From: Progne subis subis
Lineage: Eukaryota > Chordata > Aves > Passeriformes > Hirundinidae
Reading direction: 5' to 3'
DNA length: 64,000 nucleotides
NCBI GenBank assembly: GCA_022316685.1
Contig: JAKJHU010000053.1
Location: 2,597,636-2,661,635 of the forward strand
The number at the start of each line of letters is the position of its first letter. Positions within the stretch are counted from its first letter, which is position 1. The notes under the pieces were generated by a model, which saw nothing but the letters and a program-made list of their open reading frames with translations, was not told where the DNA came from and did not search any database. This document shows, one piece after another, positions 49,801-60,160 of the stretch. Made by a program: the position numbers and the translations under genes.

Positions 49801-52800
49801 TTTTATTTATGGCTTTCTATTTTTGGGGAAATGGATTTATCGTTTCACATTTTGAAATCAGGATCTTAATGCAGTAGATCAGATGGACTATAAATAATCC
49901 TTGGTGCTGAGCTGTCCAGTCTGCAAACATGTTCAGAATCTTACTACAGGATTTATTTGAGCTTTTTTGGGGTGTAGAACAATTCCGGACCCAGACACTC
50001 TTATCTGCCTTTTTCCCCCCTTCGTTATACAACAAATAAATCCTAAAGGACTGTTACATGTGTTAAAGACACTGGAGTAGCTGCTTCCCAAACCTTCCAA
50101 AATGTGAAAATGAGGTCAAGGTAGATGAGAGGAGCCAGGTACTAAATGCTTGCTCTCTTCTTGCTGTTGTCCATTAGTGCTTCAAAAATTGCTGCTTTTT
50201 TAATTCATCCTCTCCTTTTGCTCGCTAATTTTTTTTTTTTTTTCATTGCTGCTTAATTATTACATAGACTGAAATAAATGGAGGTTCTTATCTAGATTCT
50301 GGCACATTCTTAAATCATAACCTGGAAGTGGGAAGATTTTTAAGCCTTTTTCTTAGGTTACTGTTTATTTTAATGATGACCGTTGCACAATTAATCAGGT
50401 ACGTGGTCGAGCCCAAGAAAAAGCAAGCTGTGAGTGTGAAGCCTCCTTTCCTGAGACCTGATTTGTCTGAGCGACAGATCACAGTGAAGATCAGTGACAA
50501 TGGCATCCAAGCCAACCTCAACCGGAGCAAGGTGAGCAAATCTCCAAGCTCTGCTTTTGAAGGGCATGGACTGAGCATTATCAAGCCTGGGAATGAGTCT
50601 GTCATTGACAAATCTCTTTGAGATGATGCAGAAACTGGAGTTTGAGTCCTTGTCATATACTTCATCCTCTGAAAGTAAGGCAGGGTCAGTAACAGCAGCT
50701 CTTGATCCAGTAACAGGCAGCTCTAGGAACAGGTAACCTCTGGGCTGCTTTTGGAAAAGTTGGCTGTTCTTTGCAGTAGTTATTTTCTGTCCCAGGAGCT
50801 GTCACCTCTTGGTGTTCAAATTAATTTTAATGAACCCTTGTACCACCAGACCAGGTCAGCTCTTCTACTTCAAAGAATGTTTTGAGCTGCCAGGCTGCAG
50901 GAAGGCTTGTGGTCCAGGGCAAGGAATATTGACTCAGAAGCTGAATTCTCTTCTCTTTTCAGTTTCTCCTGGCATGAATAATAGAGAAGGATTTGTTTAG
51001 TCCCATAAAAAGTGGTGGATTCATAGGAAGCCAGTTTGCAAGATTTTTGTGCATAGCTACTTCCAACACTCTTTGGATAGTCACCTGCTGAGAGCTACCT
51101 GGAAAGTTGCTGAAAAATGCTAGAAAGCACTATTGTCTTCTACCACATATTAATTAGCGTGATGATTATAGTACCTAGCATGCCAAGTAGACCAGGATAG
51201 TGCATTTAAAATTCAATTGGCTGGTTATGACAATGCTAATTTTACACGTGACAGCTCTTGCCCTCAGTGGATGCTAAATCCTGTTTGTCATTATAGGTGT
51301 AGGTAATTCTGGTTCTCTGGTACATCCAGCACTCTGCCACGTGCTGTTATTTAACCAAGTTGCATGTAATGATTGATTTTGTTGATCATTTTCAGTCTAA
51401 AATCAGCCTGGAAGGTCTGGAGGATAAAAGTATGGATGTGCAACCACCTCTCCCACCCAAAGGAGATCCAAGCAAGTACTCTGAGCTAAAAGGGCAGCTG
51501 GGCACCAGTGAAGGTATAGTTGAATAATCAGTGGTTTAGTGTTATTAATAAGAAACTCTTTTAGCTTCTTTAAAAGGTTTCTTCTACTCTTTCAAAACGT
51601 GGGATCTGGGTGAAAGCACTTTTTCCTGTTTATAGGATTTCCAGACCTGGGGAATTAATAGCAGGAAAGGAAGAAAAAAGCCAGCTCAAAGTGGTTCATT
51701 CAAGCCTAGGTTGAATATTTCATGCAGAGTTTATAAACCCCTTTAAATCCCTTCTTAAATCAATTTTTAAATTAAAAATGTCAATGGAATCTAAGGAATC
51801 AGAAATATTGGCATGAAATTCTTAGGCATTGCAAACTGCATTATTTCATTTGTAAGAATGTGAACTTTATGCTTTAATACTATTAATTTTTTTTTTCAGA
51901 CAGATCTAGTAGCTGAATTCAACCTGAATATCTAGTATTTCAAATTAGGCAAAATTTCTACTTAACCAGATCACATCACCCCACTCAATATATTGTGCCC
52001 TGTTTCTTCTTCTCTGTAGTTGACTGATCTGGCAGTGGTGTGCTGTGGTGGAATGCCACACAAAAGTACTGCAAGTTTTTTTCTCTCCAGATCAGATCCA
52101 TTTGCAGAGGATGGATGGCAAGGAATTATGGCTGACAGCTTTCTGTCCACACGCATTTTAATAGAAAGTACTTGTTTTCTTTTTTCTTTTGCAGAAGGTG
52201 GCCTCTCACCCAAACTTATCAGCCCTCCTACTCCTGCCATGTACAAATACCGACCAGCTTTCAGCAACAATCCCAAAGTCCACTACCACGCCACGGCCGA
52301 GCAGGTGAGCGAGCCCGGGAGTTTCTGCTCCCAGCTAACGCCAGGCAGCGTGGAGCTGAGGATGAATTCACTGCAGGGCTCTAGTGAACGTCAGAGTGTA
52401 AAAGTAAATACCAACACTTGGCGCTGTTGTGTGACAGTGTATTATTTTCACTGTGCTCCTTACGGAAACGTGTCTGGTTTCACAGCTTCCCCCTGCTGAC
52501 ATGTCTGTCCTGCTGCCAGGACAGTGCTGCCACCACTCCGGTGTCTCAGCCTGATCCTGGGATGCTGAGAAGTGTCACCTCCCCTTGGCTTCTCCTGGCA
52601 GAGGTGCCACCTCACACTCCCTTCAGAGGGAGCTGGGTATGCTGAGTTCTTCTCTGGGTCAGACCCTTGAGCCAATACTCAATGTACTCACTGATTCCTT
52701 AAGATGTTAGCTTACAACACAGAAAGAACTTTTAAAGCATCCCAAGAGATATTTTAGTGAAAATTAGCAGAAGACTCCTCATGTTTGACCTTCCTTAGCG

Positions 52801-55800
52801 CCTATTCAGTGCATTTGGGTTATACTGGAAAAAACACCTTCCTAATACTTGGCATCATTTTCACCTCTCGAGAAAACTGAGGTCCAAACAATTAGACAGA
52901 TTTGCTGTGGAATTTTGACAGCTTTCTCTTTTGCTTAGAAGTTAATGAAACTTATTTCTCGTGGATTTATTACAAATATTCCTTGGCCCCAAGATCTGAG
53001 AACAGCATTTGGAAAATCACTTGTCTAACTTGTGTAGTTGCAATATGTATCCAAGTCTTGACACACCAGTGGAGACACCTTTCAAAAACACATACCACAC
53101 ACAGTACAGTGTTCTCAAAATTAATTTCATCAGCTCCTTCAGTGTCACCCCTGGAATAACAAGAAGGGGGTGACAGGAAGGAGTATTATAAAAGAAGTAA
53201 GGAAAGAAAAATATGGTAGATAAAAATAATTCACTGTAGCAACACTCTAATAAGACTGAATGTTTCTTAAATGGAGAGGAAAGCTTTTTGTGCATCCTTC
53301 TCATTTTGAAAGAAAGATGGTGATAGATAGTGGAATTCCAGCTATGAACAAGTTTAAGTTTCAGTCTTGCTGCAGGAATTGTAAATCTTATTCTCTGGAT
53401 TTGTCCACTTAATGAAGAAACGAGTTGCTTATGAAAGGGAACACAAGAACAACAGTGTGTTCACTGTATCCAAAAAGTTTAATATCCTATCATTTTCATT
53501 TTATTACATGAAAAATGGCTTGACATCCAGTTCAAAATATTCTATTTACAGGCATCATCTAGCAATTTTGAGCTGTGGAAGCCACAGCATTCTGAGTCAT
53601 AATGCCAAAAGTCAGGGAGCCAAGGAAAGCAGGCTTGTTGTGTTCATTCAGTGCACAGCCAGAGATGCAATATAGATACAGGGCAGGTTCTGATTAGGCC
53701 AGGGGACTGGGCAGTGCTGTGAAACGATAACAGGGAGCAGCACCTTCACTCTGAGGGTTGCTGTTTCAATCCTAACCCAAAACTGCTGTTGCTGTTGCTG
53801 AGTGGTGTGCAAGCTCTGGGGACTTGTTCAGTTTTGTAGTAGTCACAGCCCTCTAGCAGTCAGCTGGGAGTATCATAAAATGGGGTTCACGTGGTGAGGC
53901 GATAGGAGGGCACGGATTTGTCTGCCAAGCCCGTGTAGGAGGTACAGAGGGAAAGAGACTGGGCTGTGTGAGGAATGCCGTGGTGTCTGTTCTGTATCAG
54001 TTTTTCAGCCTGTCAATGTAATTCTGCTTTTGAGCAGTGAAAGCTGCTAGGAAAGAGGCATTGGGACACAAGGATAAGTAGCACAAGTATACTTACAAGC
54101 GACGTCATTGCTCTCATCCTCCTTTACAGGCTGTCACTTGGTCTCCTTTTTCCAGAGAAGGCCAAATTTAGCACCATGCTCTAGAAGAGAGTGAACTGTT
54201 TTGCATATTTCTCTATCTTCTAGCTGAAAGGAAAAAGCTCTTTTAAAAAATCCACAACAAACCAGGGGTTTGTCATTCAGTTTTTTCTTTCAATAGTTTT
54301 CCTTTAAAAGAAGCTAAAAAACAAGCTGTGTCAACTGCATTTCTGATTAAATATGTGACTAATAATAATTGTTTGCAGAGCCAGTGTAGCCAATTTATTG
54401 TGCATTCTGGCAAACCCTTCTTTAAAAATAACAGCAAAAACTATTTGCTTAGCACACAATGGCATTTTAAGTGAACAGAACTCAGCAATTTTCAGAGTAA
54501 AACAAAGTGAAGTCCTATCTGTTTTCAGAGCATATAAATAAATTATGGCCTTTGTTGTCCTTTCCTGATGTGGCCACTTTCTCCTACATAGGCAATAAAA
54601 AAGAGAAAATTGCTCCATTTTGTTGTCTAAATGGTGTGAAGGAGCTCTCTGCTTTAATTAAGGTTAGGTGCCTAATTTTGAAGACCTGTGACCAGAAATT
54701 CAGAATTACTGCATATTCACAGCGCAGAGTAGAGCGGATAAGAGTGTGCTGGTCCCCAGCGTGTTGAAATGAAGCTCAAAGTATTTCTGTCTCAGCACAC
54801 AAAACCAGACATCCCTCAACTCAGGAGCTATTTGTAGAAAACGTGAAGTGCAGTGCTTTTTCCAAGGGCAGTATCATCAGATAACAATCTGATTTACCGA
54901 GACTTGAGTCTCAGCTTGGGTCTCTTATTCAATACTTTCGGTGTCCATGCATTAACTTACTTCTTACTGTCAATATTATTTAGCACTTACTATGAATAAC
55001 TCCTCCATGCTTCTAAGGTGCTAATCCATATGTTGAACAGGAGTCAGGAGATTTTCTTGTAATGAACTTGGGCTGACAGAGGGAAGACCTTCAGCTCTGT
55101 CCTTCCCGTGCACTCACCAAGAGATCAAACCTGTACTTACATGTCACTGGCTTCTGTTTCTCATATTCACCTCTGTTTTAGATCACCTTGCAGGAGGGAC
55201 ACAGTCAAGGGGCACTGATAGAAGAGGATGGCAGGAACCTTGATTACCAGTCCGAACCCAGCTTGGACATCCCCAGCTACCGGAAGAGCTCCCTCCACAA
55301 GACCTATCAGTCTTCCCCACTCCAGATAGATTCCTTTGCCATCAATTCACGATCCCTGAGCCTGAAATCTGCCGGCAGGAGAGGGACAGACAAAGTGCCC
55401 CTTCATCCTATAAAGTCTGAAGGGGCGGCTTCCACCCCTTACAAAAGCATCTTTTCTCCCAATTCCCTGTCAAACAGAAATGGGAGTCTTTCGTATGACA
55501 GTTTGTTGAACCCCATGTCTCCCTCAGGGAGGAAGTGCATCGCCCATTCTGCAGTCAGCTCTGTCGGGTACCACTCCCCATATTTGTCAGCCAAAATGTG
55601 CCACCTCCGGGGCAGCGAGCTGCAGCGCCAGCCACCGCAGAGCTTCAGCCCCGTGCTGGGGAGCCCAGCCCCGCATCAGCGAGACCCCTCCCCAGTGCGC
55701 TACGATAACCTTTCCAAGACAATTATGGCATCCATCCAGGAAAGGAAAGAGATGGAAGAGAGGGAGAAGCTCCTCCACTCGCACCCTGACTCGGTGTTTG

Positions 55801-57677
55801 CAGACTCAGGCGTCTATGACACGCCCAGCTCCTACAGCCTTCAGCAAGTGAGCACGCTCTCGGAAGACCCGCGCAGCATGGCCATGAGATACGGATCCAG
55901 GGACAATCTGATGGCTGCCACCAGCTTTAGCACAAGGAACCCTATACTGCAGTCCTCAGTGTCTTCACTCTCAAGTGCAATGACAAGAGCACCAAGGACT
56001 TCCACAACCTCTCTGCAAGCTGATTTAGCCAATAATAACGTGCAGTCCCATCAAGCACTACAGGGCAGGGTGAGCAATGGCTCCTACAAATCCCCAGGCC
56101 ACCAGGTCCCATCGTCCCCCACAGGGATGCCTAGGTCACCCTCTTACGGAGGCCCGAAGGCTGTGTCATTTGTAAACACTGTGGAAATTACAGAGGTGCA
56201 GTCAGTGGGAGCACAGAGGTATGTACTGCTCGAGGGGCTGAGAGCAGTGGGAATCTGCTTGTGAGCAAGGGCACAGCGCTGCACTGGAGGCACGGCCCCA
56301 ATGAGGTGTTCGCTGTGGGCCACGAGGGTGGGAGGTTTGTGGGTGCTCTTCAGCTCCGTCACACCCCCACAGCAACCTCATCATGACAAAATGTTTCCAC
56401 TTCTGCTGTATCTTGAGCTGCAGGTGGTCAGTTTGGCTGTAAATTCATAGTGATACGGTGTCATAGCTGAACTGGGGAATTATTTCCAAGGTGTGAGGCA
56501 GATTATCCCTCCCCTTAATCCACAAAAGGGGGGAGCTGTTTTAGTTTGCCACCTGAAGGGAAGCTAACACAGACACTGCGTGGATAGAGAGGCAGAGCTG
56601 GGATCCTACTTGTGCTATGTACCCTGCACTGAGGGAAACAGGCTGAGACCAGTCCTGGTGCTCGGCACAGAGAGCTCTGTATTATCTTAAGGCCTTGCTG
56701 CTTCCTTCCTTTCTGTGCGAAAGCATGGAGACAGGATTTGCTGTGCTGAAAGCCTCAGTAACTGTCACCTGAGCAAGAGCCTCAGCTGCAGCTTCTGCAT
56801 GTGCTTCTTTTTTCCTTCTGGAAGCCGTGGAGCTTGCAAGGTCTGAAGAGACCATGATCCTCCTGAGGATGCAGTATTTCAGCTTAGTCAGGATGTGGAG
56901 GGCTGCTCCTCAGAAATATCTAAATTCCCTTTGTATCTGGTACTTGCTGCACTGTGCAGGCCTCTGGCTAAGGTGCCAGGTTTCTCTCTCCTGTTATCCA
57001 ACAGTTCTGGAAAACAGAGTGAAATGTGGGAGGATCATTATTGTAGGTCTCCAGAAGTTAAGTGCCAGCAAGTTGTTTCAGAGATGAGCAACAAAGTTTT
57101 GTTTACCTGGATATTTAACTGGGAAATGTTTTTGCTGAGAATGTATTTCTGATTTTAAGACACAGTTTGGCTTAAGGTCAGTGATGAGCAGTGCTGAAAG
57201 TTAAACCCTCCTGCGTCCTACAAATGCTTATGCAATTAACTTGGATCAACAAAGCATTTAAGCAAGTAATTAAATGAACAATTACTACTCGGGTGTGGTC
57301 CACTTACCTAATGGCCAAATTAATTCTCTCATTTCAGTGGCTTTTTATTGGGGGCACTGGCTTCAACCAGCTTGCTCCCAGGCTTGGATGTTTTGTAATC
57401 CTGGGAACTCAGGGTGACAGGGGTAATTGTTTATACTGAATGAAGCCACTCTACTATCACACTTTGTCACTAATATTGCATCTTTTGATACTTCTTTTGG
57501 TGCAGGGATGACATGCAGTTGAAGACTTCTCACAGTAAAATAAATGGACAACCAAAAGGAATAGCCAGGTTGGGTTCAACTTCGAGTTCCCAGGGGACGC
57601 CTGTCAGCCCCGCTAGACACTCAAACGTTAAGAAGGTGTCTGGAGTTGGTGGAACAACCTATGAAATTTCAGTGTAA
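37766..57677 (+). CDS. ZDHHC8: ZDHHC8 orthologue, palmitoyltransferase (coding exons 2-11; exon 1 not in window)
   Basis: This is a split coding region joined from ten exons listed separately. The product is a membrane protein S-acyltransferase that moves palmitate from acyl-CoA to its own DHHC cysteine and then to substrate cysteines. Known ZDHHC8 substrates or partners include PSD-95, PICK1, GRIP1 and ABCA1 (family knowledge). Visible parts, numbered as if exon 1 has 35 codons as in human: TM2 in exon 2, cysteine-rich zinc domain in exons 3-4, DHHC at 131-134, TM3 in exon 4, TM4 and TTxE (TTNE) in exon 5, C236/C237/C245 cluster in exon 6, a long Ser/Pro-rich cytosolic tail, and C-terminal EISV, a class II PDZ ligand. 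Predicted full length is about 773 residues, against 765 in human ZDHHC8. [16 protein letters not shown] and SSYSLQQ favour ZDHHC8 over its paralogue ZDHHC5. All exon junction phases match. The N-terminus with TM1 is missing from the window. Confidence 0.95.
37888..41178 (+). other. ZDHHC8 intron 2
   Basis: GT-AG intron of 3,291 bases. It is unique sequence with a short T/A-rich stretch around 40074-40101. A segment near 40690-40760 (gccagatccc ... ctgaagtcaatgg) resembles old palindromic repeats of sauropsid genomes. No embedded gene is seen. Confidence 0.85.
41179..41336 (+). CDS. ZDHHC8: ZDHHC8 coding exon 3 (start of cysteine-rich domain)
   Basis: Acceptor ttgagcag and donor GAG/gtaacc. 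The exon starts with CA, completing Ala, then encodes 52 residues. They begin with an acidic stretch (DEDEDKDDD), continue with [20 protein letters not shown] and end with the cysteine-rich zinc-binding half [20 protein letters not shown] plus CVE. The exon is much richer in GC and CpG than its surroundings. The acidic stretch and the basic RMKW flank are characteristic of the ZDHHC5/8 pair. Confidence 0.95.
41357..41380. repeat. Short GC-rich tandem repeat
   Basis: About two and a half copies of a ten-base GGGGCACTCG unit lie just inside intron 3, 20 bases after the exon 3 donor. The G runs could act as intronic splicing enhancers (inference). Confidence 0.7.
42129..42148. repeat. Poly-T tract (20 T)
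   Basis: Uninterrupted T run within intron 3, with no recognisable element attached. Confidence 0.9.
44513..44685 (+). CDS. ZDHHC8: ZDHHC8 coding exon 4 (DHHC active site, TM3)
   Basis: Acceptor tttctttacaag. The exon encodes [20 protein letters not shown] and then the hydrophobic TM3 ([20 protein letters not shown] and following), ending in GAAHTTI plus the first two bases of Thr. DHHC is encoded at 44519-44530, and its cysteine codon is TGC at 44528-44530, the acyl-accepting residue by family knowledge. The donor is AC/gtatcc, which departs from consensus at several positions and looks weak. Confidence 0.95.
44686..45835 (+). other. ZDHHC8 intron 4
   Basis: GT-AG intron of 1,150 bases with a weak donor (gtatcc). 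Its 3' half is a CR1 insertion at about 45250-45745. The last 90 bases are pyrimidine-rich and contain three candidate AG acceptors, at 45787, 45812 and 45835. Confidence 0.88.
45250..45745 (+). mobile_element. CR1 LINE 3' fragment in intron 4
   Basis: The plus strand carries a typical avian CR1 tail: gagaccccacctggagtgctg, ggagacaggctgggagagtt, ttcagcctgaagaagagaag, ggccaggctggataggactt, gagcagcctggtctagt and the terminus aaccattctatgacactgtgatg. It is 5'-truncated and diverged by several small changes. The element ends about 90 bases before exon 5. Confidence 0.93.
45836..45938 (+). CDS. ZDHHC8: ZDHHC8 coding exon 5 (TM4, TTxE motif)
   Basis: Acceptor ctcttggatacag and donor CAG/gtaaga. 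The first base A completes Thr, followed by 34 residues: TM4 ([20 protein letters not shown] and HIVLV) and the cytosolic [12 protein letters not shown], encoded at 45924-45935, is the TTxE motif that contacts the catalytic core in DHHC enzymes. Only a short pyrimidine tract precedes this acceptor. A stronger-looking acceptor (ctgtctttcacag, ending at 45787) lies 48 bases upstream and is in frame. A CR1 copy ends about 90 bases upstream of the exon. Confidence 0.94.
46281..46320. repeat. GAAAG/GGAAA-rich purine tract
   Basis: An imperfect purine-only run made of gaaag and ggaaa units over about 40 bases. Confidence 0.8.
47651..47727 (+). mobile_element. MIR-like SINE relic (5' part)
   Basis: Sequence including agtaattagagcaccagacc, then gagatctgctcctggctttg and ccact, follows the order of the tRNA-derived head of MIR elements (attagagcac ... 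tcctggctttgccact). It is strongly diverged and short, so the call rests on pattern only. Confidence 0.45.
48185..48305 (-). mobile_element. MIR-like SINE relic
   Basis: The plus strand reads ttttatcctgtgtttgagaa, then atgggtacagagatgtgaaa and later caagtcagcatgagcctagg. This follows the reverse complement of a MIR tail and core (cattttacagatgaggaaactgaggcacagag-type order). Highly diverged. Confidence 0.5.
49201..49292 (+). CDS. ZDHHC8: ZDHHC8 coding exon 6 (juxtamembrane cysteine cluster)
   Basis: Acceptor gtgtttccag and donor CAG/gtaaga. It encodes [20 protein letters not shown] and then [10 protein letters not shown] plus two bases of Arg. NPF belongs to the conserved C-terminal (PaCCT-like) motif of DHHC proteins. 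Cysteines at inferred positions 236, 237 and 245 match the juxtamembrane cysteines reported to be acylated in the paralogue ZDHHC5. The exon begins with GT. Confidence 0.95.
49293..50398 (+). other. ZDHHC8 intron 6
   Basis: GT-AG intron of 1,106 bases with a 15-T tract at 50229-50243. Otherwise unique sequence. The branch-acceptor region just before exon 7 is poor in pyrimidines. Confidence 0.88.
50399..50531 (+). CDS. ZDHHC8: ZDHHC8 coding exon 7 (proximal cytosolic tail)
   Basis: Acceptor caattaatcag and donor AAG/gtgagc. The first base G completes Arg, then 44 residues follow: [40 protein letters not shown] and NRSK. YVVEP after APR is typical of ZDHHC8. The upstream pyrimidine tract is poor, and the acceptor abuts GTACGT, which itself resembles a donor. 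Confidence 0.94.
50532..51395 (+). other. ZDHHC8 intron 7
   Basis: GT-AG intron of 864 bases, unique sequence. The frame stays open for about 29 codons past the exon 7 donor before a stop, but this is ordinary read-through. Confidence 0.88.
51396..51513 (+). CDS. ZDHHC8: ZDHHC8 coding exon 8
   Basis: Acceptor gttgatcattttcag and donor AAG/gtatag. It encodes 39 residues of cytosolic tail, starting [20 protein letters not shown], continuing [19 protein letters not shown], and ending with the first base of Glu. The PPLPPK proline motif is shared with human ZDHHC8 and could serve as an SH3-type ligand (inference). Confidence 0.92.
51514..52194 (+). other. ZDHHC8 intron 8
   Basis: GT-AG intron of 681 bases, the shortest of the gene. 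Unique sequence ending in a strong pyrimidine tract before exon 9. No feature is seen inside. Confidence 0.88.
52195..52304 (+). CDS. ZDHHC8: ZDHHC8 coding exon 9
   Basis: Acceptor tttttcttttgcag and donor CAG/gtgagc. Two bases AA complete Glu, then 36 residues follow: [20 protein letters not shown] and [28 protein letters not shown] is a conserved block of ZDHHC5/8 tails. The open frame continues past the donor, but the strong gtgagc and the in-phase exon 10 support splicing here. Confidence 0.93.
52305..55181 (+). other. ZDHHC8 intron 9
   Basis: GT-AG intron of 2,877 bases. It includes a probable MIR relic at 52850-52905 and a possible second old SINE/LINE trace near 54960-55022 (tatttagcacttactatg). 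No embedded gene is seen. Confidence 0.85.
52850..52905 (-). mobile_element. MIR-like SINE relic (short)
   Basis: The sequence catcattttcacctctcgag followed by aaaactgaggtccaaacaat matches the familiar reverse-complement MIR tail pattern (cattttacagatgaggaaactgaggcccag-like). Very short and diverged. Confidence 0.45.
55182..56218 (+). CDS. ZDHHC8: ZDHHC8 coding exon 10 (large tail exon)
   Basis: Acceptor cacctctgttttag and donor CAG/AG/gtatgt. The exon encodes 345 residues plus two bases of Arg, starting [17 protein letters not shown]. It is rich in Ser, Pro, Arg and Tyr and is predicted disordered. Recognisable ZDHHC8 blocks are [43 protein letters not shown] [33 protein letters not shown] (short helical segment), [15 protein letters not shown], and [13 protein letters not shown]. 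Codon-like conservation across more than 1 kb makes this the strongest coding signal in the window. Confidence 0.97.
56219..57505 (+). other. ZDHHC8 intron 10
   Basis: GT-AG intron of 1,287 bases. The exon 10 frame continues 14 codons into the intron ([14 protein letters not shown]) to a TGA at 56262-56264. Around 56490-56615 the order of motifs hints at an old MIR-like relic. Otherwise unique. Confidence 0.85.
57506..57677 (+). CDS. ZDHHC8: ZDHHC8 coding exon 11 (C-terminus, PDZ ligand)
   Basis: Acceptor ttcttttggtgcag. The first base G completes Arg, then 56 residues and TAA at 57675-57677. It begins [20 protein letters not shown] and ends [15 protein letters not shown], essentially identical to the end of mammalian ZDHHC5/8. 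EISV has hydrophobic residues at positions 0 and -2, fitting a class II PDZ ligand known to bind synaptic scaffolds in mammals. Confidence 0.96.
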
Positions 57678-57868
57678 AATAAAATGAATTAAAAACAAAG
57701 AGCCATCCACTCAGCCAGCCATGAAGCTAGGAGCACTGTGAAGACTCAAATAACAACAAAGAAGGAGCAGCAGCAGTCGGCCACTCTCCTTTTCTTGTTT
57801 TGGGTTTGTTCTGTTTTCATCTTTCTCTTTTGGCCAAAAACCAGCTGCAGCCTTATTCTTGAGGGAAT

Positions 57869-57874
57869 AATAAA
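57869..57874 (+). terminator. Proximal AATAAA polyadenylation hexamer
   Basis: AATAAA lies 192 bases after the stop codon, inside aataataaaattg. The downstream 40 bases are not strongly GT- or T-rich, so it may be weak. Use would give a short 3' UTR. Confidence 0.3.
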
Positions 57875-58354
57875 ATTGTACAGTCTATCAGACTCTTCCT
57901 GAACCGACAGGCGGGAACTGGCTACAACCTAAGACCACCACAGAGCGGATTTCCTTCCTGCAAGAGAGCGCTAAAGCCATTGTGCGCGTGTCTGTCCAAC
58001 CACTCTGTTGTGTACCAGTTGTGCTCTGAAAAAGGACAGTCAGTCCAGGATCAGTCAGTTCTCCCATGCCCCTTCCCAGTTCTTCTGGCCAGCGGTGTGC
58101 CCTGCAGGAGCCAGAGGACCAACTGCTGTTTTCCTGCTGACATGGAAAGTAGGGTTCCTGCGCTGGGCAGGAGCTTCTCCTTGTCCCCCGAGTACTGCAG
58201 CTCAGGTTCCTCCTCCTGGGAAGGAACAAGGCAAAGCCACTTGGGCTGCAGACACCATGTTGTCTTTAAAAGCCTCCCTGATCCCAGCTGGGGGCAGGAG
58301 AAAGGATAGCAACAGCTTCTCCCCGTCTGCCATTGGCCTCCCTGTGTGTGAAGT

Positions 58355-58383
58355 TGTGTGTGTGTGTGTGTGTGTGCGTGTGT
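58355..58383. repeat. (TG)n microsatellite in 3' UTR
   Basis: About fourteen TG units with one GC interruption lie about 680 bases after the stop codon. GU-rich RNA here could bind CELF- or TDP-43-type proteins (inference). Confidence 0.93.
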
Positions 58384-59689
58384 TTGTCTCCGTGGAAAAG
58401 GACCGCAACACCGGCAAGGATCTGCCACTCTGACCTCCTGCTCCCTCTGGGCTTGAAAAGCTTCTCTGACCCGCAAACAAAACCAAGCAGATAAGAAAGG
58501 AAATGTTCGGATGGAAACGTATTTTCAACAGCTGTCAGCTGCTTTCCCTGCACCCTCCTTACCTTTTGGATTTAGGCAATAACAGAGTTTACTGCCTTGC
58601 CCTGGTGCCGTCAGTGTAATCCCGCAGCAAGGTTACCGTGAGCTGTCGAATTTACAGTGCGTGTAACTGAGCCAAGCGTGCATCTGAAGGATATAAATTT
58701 TCTGTCTGCTTAATTACTAGCACATTCCCTCTGGTCTTCAATACTGTTAGACAAAGGATTTTCAATTTGGGTTTTTCCCTCCTGGGGAACAACTTTTTAA
58801 AATAATATCAATCAAATCTATTTAACATTCTGAGGTTTCTTTTTCCTGTCTCCAGAAAACTATATTTGCTTTGTTGGATTTAAAGACAACTTTACCGTAA
58901 AAAACAAGAAAGGGGTGCATTACTTTTGTCAAAAATATGAGGACTCTGGCAAACCTAATTTTGGGACAAATGGATTTTTATTTCTCTGTTCCTTATCTCC
59001 TTTTCCTTACCATTCAGCTACCACCTCAGAAGTCAAAAGTACTGAGATCTGGACCAATGCTAACTAGCCAGATCATGTGTGAAATTAAGAATATCCTGAG
59101 CGACTGTTGCCAAAGTAACTAAAAATTATTATTTATCACTGAGCCAGTCAGCATATAAGACCTCGACTTCCCACCTGGTTCTCTTGGTGAATAATTTTGA
59201 TTAGAGATCTAAATCCATCATTTTTCAGGATATTTGTTTCAAGGGGTTAAATCCTTTTCAGTCCTTGACTATAATGGAAAGCTCTCCAGGTATTTGGTAG
59301 CAATTCAGAATGTGTTCATAACATCTTATTTGTTTTCATGTATGTTGGGGTTAATTGCTCTAGAAGGCAAATATTGACCTTAATTTTGCCTGGTTAAAAT
59401 TTATATTTTGATTTGATGAATCTTGACATCTGCTGCAATACATGGTTATTATGTCCCTTGTATATCACGTTATTTTTTGGAGACAAAGGTTGAAGAGAAC
59501 ATACGAAAGTTAATCATCTCTCTGTGTAATGCTCTATGTTGCCTGAAGGGAGAAGCCTGGAAAGCAATGCATCTGCAATAGGCTAAAGTTCTGAGAGAGT
59601 GAAGTAGACATCAGTGTGCATTTTATCGCCTTGGTGATATTTTAAATGCCTGGTGTAGGGATATTGCAGAGCAGAGAAGCAATAGTCTT

Positions 59690-60160
59690 TCTATGCAGAT
59701 TTGCTCGCTGTCATGTAGAACACTGTCTTTAGTTGGAGGCACCATGGTACCAGAAGGATGCTGGTGAACTGGATCAGGTGCAGATGGAGCAATATATATT
59801 AAAGAACTGGATGAGCTGGCTAATGAGAAGATGTAAAGGGCTAAAAGGTGCCACTGGCTAAGCAATGAGGTGGAAATTGAGTATCATAATTTTACTAATA
59901 TGGTACTTAAAAGTTGTAAAACCAAAGGTAAATCAAAGGGTTGTACACTGGTAACCAATGATCTACAGTTTAGAATGGGGCAGAAAAGACGAAGAGGAAA
60001 GGGCAGTGGAATAGTCTTCCAAGCAGAGTTGTGGACAAACTGTTTAGGACTGTCAAACTGTCTTTGGAAAAGTCATTAAAATTTTTCTGAGAGGTGAGCC
60101 TGTAGGGACAAGGGGTAGACCAGATGGCCTTACAGATTTCTTCTATCTTTAACTGTTATT
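59690..60160 (+). mobile_element. Ancient CR1-like LINE relic in 3' UTR
   Basis: The sequence follows, in order, the 3' part of old amniote CR1 elements: gcaatgaggtggaaattgag, then ggcagtggaatagtcttcca, gtcattaaaatttttctgag and ggggtagaccagatggcctt, then a pyrimidine-rich end. Similarity is loose, so insertion predates modern bird lineages if correct. It sits in the transcript sense orientation. Confidence 0.65.

Noticed and set aside
37766..57677. Assignment of the gene as ZDHHC5
   Set aside because: The core is nearly identical between paralogues, but the tail blocks [30 protein letters not shown] and [15 protein letters not shown] match ZDHHC8 better than ZDHHC5.
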